Assembly: GCA_023411715.1 (NCBI GenBank)
Contig: JAEYOM010000037.1
Coordinates: 1-17,045, forward strand
DNA: 17,045 bases
Source: Bacillota bacterium
GTDB lineage: Bacteria > Bacillota > Clostridia > Acetivibrionales > DTU013
Direction: 5' to 3'
Made by a program: the position numbers and the translations under genes
The notes under the pieces: generated by a model
Database searches by the model: none
Told to the model about the DNA's origin: nothing
The model's input: the letters and a program-made list of their open reading frames with translations, nothing else
Part shown: piece after piece, positions 14,254 through 17,045 of the stretch
Position numbering within the stretch: the first letter of the stretch is position 1
Layout of the letters: each line of letters opens with the position of its first letter

Positions 14254-15270
14254 ATGAATATTTCCGTGATAGGTGCCGGCAGTATGGGCACAGCGGTTTC
14301 CATACTACTCGCGGGCAATGGCCACAACGTCAGGATGTGGTCGAAATTCAAGGAAGAAGTCGATATGATCAATACGCTGAGGGAGCAGAAGGATAAGCTG
14401 CCGGGCGCGATCGTGCCTGAAAGCGTCGTATGTACCGCCGATCTCGAGGAGGCTGCGGCTTTTTCGGACGTACTGGTCATGGTGATCCCGTCACAAACGA
14501 TCAGAGAAAACGCAAAAGTGCTGGCTTCGATCATAAAAAAAACAAAATTGATCAGCTGTTTTTCCAAAGGCCTTGAAAAGGGTACCGGATACAGGATGTC
14601 GGAGGTCATTCATCAGGAGCTGCCCGATGTTACAATAGTTGCAATGTCGGGTCCATGCCACGCAGAGGAGCTTTCCAAAGGCATACCCACCGCTTACGTG
14701 GCTGCTTCCGAAAACAGGCACGCGGCGGAAAAAGTGCAGGACATATTTATGTCGCCGCGCTTCAGGGTTTACACGAATCCAGATATAACAGGTGTTGAGC
14801 TCGGCGGTTCGGTCAAGAATGTCATCGCGCTTTGCGCAGGCATTTCGGACGGCCTTGGATACGGCGACAATACAAAAGCCGCTTTAATGACAAGGGGCAT
14901 CACCGAGATATCCAGGCTCGGACGCGCTATGGGCGCTAAAATGCAAACTTTCTCGGGCCTCGCGGGGATCGGCGACCTTATCGTTACCTGTACCAGCATG
15001 CACAGCCGCAACAGGCGCGCGGGCATACTGATCGGCCAGGGCAAAACCGTACAGCAGACGCTCGATGAAGTCAAGATGATAGTAGAGGGCTATTATACGA
15101 CGGAGCCAGTCTACAAGCTTTCAAAGAAGATGGGTGTGAATATGCCCATCACCGAAGAAGCATATGAGATATTGTTCAACGGTAAGAATCCCGCTCTGGC
15201 AGTTAATGACCTAATGGGCAGGAACAAGACGCACGAGCTCGAAAGGGAGGTCCTAGAGGAGCTTTGGTAA
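14254..15270 (+). CDS. gpsA: NAD(P)H-dependent glycerol-3-phosphate dehydrogenase
   Basis: 338 residues from ATG at 14254, ten nt after CCGGAGGA. A TTG at 14245 is in frame but touches the SD. It reduces dihydroxyacetone phosphate to sn-glycerol-3-phosphate, the backbone for phospholipids, and so works with PlsY encoded just upstream. The Rossmann loop VIGAGSMGTAV (residues 5-15) is at the N-terminus; SGPCHAEEL (132-140) matches the family SGP-x-HAEE; ELGGSVKNVIALCAGISDGLGYGDNTKAALMTRG (182-215) contains catalytic Lys188. GLAGIGDLIVTCTS and RNRRAG are the usual C-terminal landmarks. The protein ends VLEELW, and that ending together with its stop codon is repeated twice downstream (15271-15312). 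A terminator follows at 15322, ending the DUF512-der-plsY-gpsA unit. Confidence 0.97.
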   Translation: MNISVIGAGSMGTAVSILLAGNGHNVRMWSKFKEEVDMINTLREQKDKLPGAIVPESVVCTADLEEAAAFSDVLVMVIPSQTIRENAKVLASIIKKTKLISCFSKGLEKGTGYRMSEVIHQELPDVTIVAMSGPCHAEELSKGIPTAYVAASENRHAAEKVQDIFMSPRFRVYTNPDITGVELGGSVKNVIALCAGISDGLGYGDNTKAALMTRGITEISRLGRAMGAKMQTFSGLAGIGDLIVTCTSMHSRNRRAGILIGQGKTVQQTLDEVKMIVEGYYTTEPVYKLSKKMGVNMPITEEAYEILFNGKNPALAVNDLMGRNKTHELEREVLEELW

Positions 15271-15312
15271 GTATTTGAAGAGCTCTGGTAAGTTTTCTAT
15301 GAACTCTGGTAA
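15250..15312 (+). repeat. 21-bp tandem triplication spanning the gpsA stop codon
   Basis: Three abutting 21-bp units at 15250-15270, 15271-15291 and 15292-15312, all in the gpsA frame. They translate as Val-Leu-Glu-Glu-Leu-Trp-stop, Val-Phe-Glu-Glu-Leu-Trp-stop and Val-Phe-Tyr-Glu-Leu-Trp-stop. Neighbouring units differ at 5 of 21 bases, and four of each five differences are at third codon positions. Unit 1 is the real end of gpsA; units 2 and 3 lie past its stop. Confidence 0.9.
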
Positions 15313-15321
15313 GTTTTACTG

Positions 15322-15355
15322 ACCGGTGTGGAGTTGATTCTCCCGCCGGTTTTTT
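15322..15355 (+). terminator. Rho-independent terminator after gpsA
   Basis: Outer stem ACCGG/CCGGT with an inner GGAG/CTCC stem around loop TTGATT, followed by six Ts (15350-15355). It closes the DUF512-der-plsY-gpsA unit. Confidence 0.85.
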
Positions 15356-15379
15356 AGTATCAACTTTAACGTCATCGTA

Positions 15380-15409
15380 TTAACATAATCCAACCAATTT
15401 ACATAATAT
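15380..15409 (+). promoter_or_regulatory. Putative promoter of the SOD-like gene
   Basis: TTAACA (15380-15385), 18-bp spacer, TAATAT (15404-15409), leaving a leader of about 26 nt. The overlapping CATAATAT also looks a little like a sporulation sigma-E -10 box, but no matching -35 is clear, so sigma-A is the simpler reading. Confidence 0.45.
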
Positions 15410-15441
15410 GATATAAAAACGAATTTACCGGAGGTGTAACC

Positions 15442-16305
15442 ATGAGCAGATACCATTTTAGAGATGCTACTCCGCAACAGGCGGGTACGACATATATGCC
15501 ATTCGACCAGACGCAGCCGACCCGGAACTATACCCAGACAAGGCAGCCGGATCCGACATACGGTCAGTATGCTCAGACAGGACAACCTACACCGACACAT
15601 ACCCCATACGACCAGACCTGGCAGCAGCCCTCTATGGGCCAAATGCCGAGCCAGGCGCAGCAGTCTGTGGGTCAAATGCCGAGCCAGGTACAGCAGCCCT
15701 CTATGGGCCAAATGCCGAGCCAGGCGCAGCAGCCCTCTATGGGCCAAATGCCGAGCCAGGTACAGCAGTCTGCCGGTCAAATGCCTTACAGCAACACGCA
15801 GCCGACAATTGTTTCAGCTCACTTTAACTCGGCATACGCGATAATTACGCCTGGACCGGATTACCCGGCCATACGCGGGCTGGTGACATTTGCCGATATA
15901 CCGGGCGGAGTCATGGTCTGTGCGGACGTTGCCGGGCTTCCGCCATATGCGCCGGCAACCGGGAACAAATCGCCGATCGGACCTTTCGGCTTCCATATCC
16001 ACGAAAAAGGAAACTGTGAAATCGGAAATCCGGCGAATCCTTTTGAATCCGCAGGAGGACATTGGAATCCGACAAACCAGCCCCATGGCAATCATGCAGG
16101 CGATTTCCCGGTATTGGTGGCCGACAACGGCAGAGCGAGGATGTGTTTCATCCTGAGCCGCTTCACCGTGGATGAGATACTTGGCAGATCAGTGATGATA
16201 CACGAGAACCCCGACGATTACCGCACGCAACCTGCCGGAAATTCCGGAAAGAAGATCGCCTGCGGCAGCATCAAACCATGGAATTCATTTCAACAGAATA
16301 TGTAA
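15442..16305 (+). CDS. Cu/Zn superoxide dismutase-like protein with a Gln/Pro/Met repeat N-terminus
   Basis: 287 residues, ATG with SD GGAGG seven nt upstream. Residues 1-120 are low-complexity (Gln, Pro, Thr, Tyr), with repeats of QQPSMGQMPSQ(A/V) at about 61-116. Residues 123-280 follow Cu/Zn SOD. Metal ligands are all visible: His185 and His187 (FGFHIHEKG), bridging His207 (GGHWNP), His215, His218 and Asp221 (QPHGNHAGD), and His254 (VMIHENPDDY). The disulfide pair is Cys192 and Cys274. The position of catalytic Arg143 of the bovine enzyme (in GNAGSRLACG) is Lys271 (GNSGKKIACG). The family converts superoxide to oxygen and peroxide. No signal peptide is present, unlike most bacterial SodC, so it is cytoplasmic or placed on a surface such as the spore coat (inference, from the sticky repeat region and related spore-former proteins). 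Monocistronic between terminators at 15355 and 16304. Confidence 0.88.
   Translation: MSRYHFRDATPQQAGTTYMPFDQTQPTRNYTQTRQPDPTYGQYAQTGQPTPTHTPYDQTWQQPSMGQMPSQAQQSVGQMPSQVQQPSMGQMPSQAQQPSMGQMPSQVQQSAGQMPYSNTQPTIVSAHFNSAYAIITPGPDYPAIRGLVTFADIPGGVMVCADVAGLPPYAPATGNKSPIGPFGFHIHEKGNCEIGNPANPFESAGGHWNPTNQPHGNHAGDFPVLVADNGRARMCFILSRFTVDEILGRSVMIHENPDDYRTQPAGNSGKKIACGSIKPWNSFQQNM
15622..15786 (+). repeat. In-frame 36/33-bp tandem repeat in the SOD-like gene
   Basis: Units at 15622-15657 (36), 15658-15690 (33), 15691-15726 (36), 15727-15762 (36) and a partial one at 15763-15786. The last codon of units alternates GCG (Ala) and GTA (Val), and the first and last pairs resemble each other, so a larger two-unit block seems to have been duplicated. 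The frame is kept throughout. Confidence 0.92.
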
Positions 16306-16331
16306 AGGCAAGGAACATACTCCTTGCCTTT
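16304..16331 (+). terminator. Terminator hairpin overlapping the SOD-like stop codon
   Basis: Perfect 11-bp stem AAAGGCAAGGA/TCCTTGCCTTT with a 6-nt loop ACATAC. The left arm begins inside the TAA stop at 16303-16305. The U-tract is short (three Ts in the arm, then GTCTGTGT). Confidence 0.8.
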
Positions 16332-16357
16332 GTCTGTGTCTGCTTTAATATGTTTTC

Positions 16358-16384
16358 TTGACATACAGGCTGCCATAATATAAC
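16358..16384 (+). promoter_or_regulatory. Putative promoter of the small-peptide and membrane-protein genes
   Basis: Perfect -35 TTGACA (16358-16363). A -10 follows as TATAAC at 15 bp (16379-16384) or TAACAT at 17 bp (16381-16386). Expected start about 16391, 30-35 nt before the TTG of the small ORF. Confidence 0.5.
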
Positions 16385-16423
16385 ATCGATACTGTAAAAA
16401 TCTCCTCTTGAAGAGGTATCATT

Positions 16424-16525
16424 TTGGATCATGGATATGGCAAGAACTCGGTGCGATATTATTACGTTTGCGATAGCTGTGGCAGAGATTATCGATCGGA
16501 TGAATTGAACGCCGGAAAAATATAA
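16424..16525 (+). CDS. Small 33-residue Cys-pair (zinc-ribbon-like) peptide
   Basis: Open frame from TTG at 16424 to TAA at 16523-16525. An SD-like AAGAGG (16411-16416) lies about 7 nt upstream of the TTG. The peptide contains YYYVCDSCGRDYRSDEL, a CxxC pair within aromatic and charged residues as in zinc-ribbon knuckles; only one pair is present, so a complete zinc site would need a partner or dimer. It begins about 33 nt after the predicted transcription start and ends 13 bp before the membrane protein gene, whose SD follows its stop. It could also be a leader peptide or a leftover of a longer zinc-ribbon protein. No codon or homology test was possible here. Confidence 0.45.
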   Translation: MDHGYGKNSVRYYYVCDSCGRDYRSDELNAGKI

Positions 16526-16538
16526 CGCGAGGTGGATT

Positions 16539-17045
16539 ATGCTTAAAGAAACATTTATTCTTCTTAGAAAGAATCCTTTACTGATAGTATTGCCCGTGCT
16601 GGCCATTGCGCTGGTACTGCTTTCGGAGCTGCCGCTGTTACCGAATATAAACAGGATTATGGGGCTGTCCAGGAATATGTACAATTTGCAAAATCCGCCG
16701 CAGATGCAAATACAGGATGCCGTCGATATAATGAGCGCCGCTTTAATGATGCTGCTATTTGCGCTGGTATACTGTGTATTGGCGGTGATTTTTGTTTCGG
16801 GCTATGGTAATATGCTTGCGGCAGCTGTCAATGAAGGGAAGGCCACGCTGAAGATATTCCTTTACGGCATCAGAAAATTTACCGGTAAGGTGATATTATC
16901 GTGCTTACTGCTGCTGGCAATCATGATAGGAGTCAGTATTGTGATTTCCCTTGTAACAACGCCGTTGATGTTTGTAGGCATAGCCAGAAGCGGTATCGAC
17001 ACCGGAAGCATTATGAACGCCCAGAAAACAATGCAGCTGGCAGTA
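16539..17045 (+). CDS. Multi-pass membrane protein of unknown function, cut by right edge
   Basis: ATG at 16539 with the SD GAGG six nt upstream; 169 codons are open to the last base. Hydrophobic segments: residues 12-34 (NPLLIVLPVLAIALVLLSEL), 64-88 (SAALMMLLFALVYCVLAVIFVS) and 116-147 (KVILSCLLLLAIMIGVSIVI), the last of which probably continues as one or two helices. Between 35 and 63 is a Met/Asn/Gln-rich loop, and 97-116 (NEGKATLKIFLYGIRKF) would be cytoplasmic with basic residues. The layout recalls clostridial multi-pass proteins of unknown function that carry helices with small residues, but I do not recognise a family. It probably shares a transcript with the 33-residue peptide. Confidence 0.75.
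   Translation, partial: MLKETFILLRKNPLLIVLPVLAIALVLLSELPLLPNINRIMGLSRNMYNLQNPPQMQIQDAVDIMSAALMMLLFALVYCVLAVIFVSGYGNMLAAAVNEGKATLKIFLYGIRKFTGKVILSCLLLLAIMIGVSIVISLVTTPLMFVGIARSGIDTGSIMNAQKTMQLAV

Noticed and set aside
15402..15409. CATAATAT as a sigma-E type -10 box for the SOD-like gene
   Set aside because: No -35 at the proper distance; the overlapping sigma-A pair fits at least as well.
15316..15780. Minus-strand open frame of 154 codons with ARHLAHRG-like repeats
   Set aside because: It is the shadow of the repeat in the SOD-like gene, has no SD and would run through the gpsA terminator and the SOD promoter.
15622..15786. Regular repeats of 36 and 33 bp suggestive of a CRISPR array
   Set aside because: The units abut with no spacers and lie in frame in a coding sequence.
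16271..16684. Minus-strand open frame of 137 codons
   Set aside because: It overlaps a terminator, a promoter and the start of the membrane protein gene, and has no SD.

Overview
The window reads as chromosomal housekeeping DNA from a low-to-mid GC, Gram-positive, anaerobic clostridium (Clostridia, resembling the Ruminiclostridium/Acetivibrio group). The basis is the pta-ackA acetate pair, the YceD(DUF177)-rpmF pair, the run DUF512 radical-SAM protein-der-plsY-gpsA, strong Shine-Dalgarno sites before nearly every gene, and sigma-A-type promoters. I see no tRNA, rRNA, CRISPR array, transposase, phage gene or defence system. No gene-free stretch exceeds 300 bases; the longest, 6487-6744, holds two divergent promoters.

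Layout. 1-2150: the 3' end of a NodB-type polysaccharide deacetylase, a truncated Mur-ligase-like protein with a degenerate P-loop, then a tandem-OB-fold (SSB-like) protein with its own promoter and terminator. 2154-3744: a Gln-rich repeat lipoprotein on the minus strand (TTG start) divergent from a 101-residue conserved-looking unknown protein. 3771-6486: two minus-strand genes, a LysM-L,D-transpeptidase and a membrane-anchored spermidine-synthase-like protein. 6657-7314: a single-pass membrane protein of unknown function. 7347-9771: pta-ackA behind a strong promoter with a candidate cre-like site. 9850-10689: yceD-rpmF with a perfect-consensus promoter and a strong terminator. 10738-15355: a radical SAM/DUF512 protein, der, plsY and gpsA, probably one transcription unit, closed by a terminator. 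15380-16331: a Cu/Zn-SOD-like protein with a Gln/Pro/Met repeat N-terminus. 16358-17045: a previously unlisted 33-residue Cys-pair peptide followed by a multi-pass membrane protein cut by the window edge.

How the genes fit together. pta and ackA form the substrate-level ATP module acetyl-CoA to acetyl phosphate to acetate. yceD and rpmF belong to 50S ribosome assembly, as does the GTPase Der. plsY and gpsA supply acylated glycerol-3-phosphate for membrane lipid. The left third leans towards the cell envelope (deacetylase, pseudo-Mur protein, lipoprotein, L,D-transpeptidase).

The most unusual signals are: a 21-bp tandem triplication that repeats the end of gpsA including its stop codon, with three in-frame stops and mostly third-position differences; a Mur-ligase-like protein lacking catalytic residues and the whole C-terminal domain; a SOD-like protein with Lys where the catalytic Arg should be; a perfect 12-bp hairpin without a U-tract between the DUF512 gene and der; and the 33-residue CxxC peptide. 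No complete new multi-gene system is evident.
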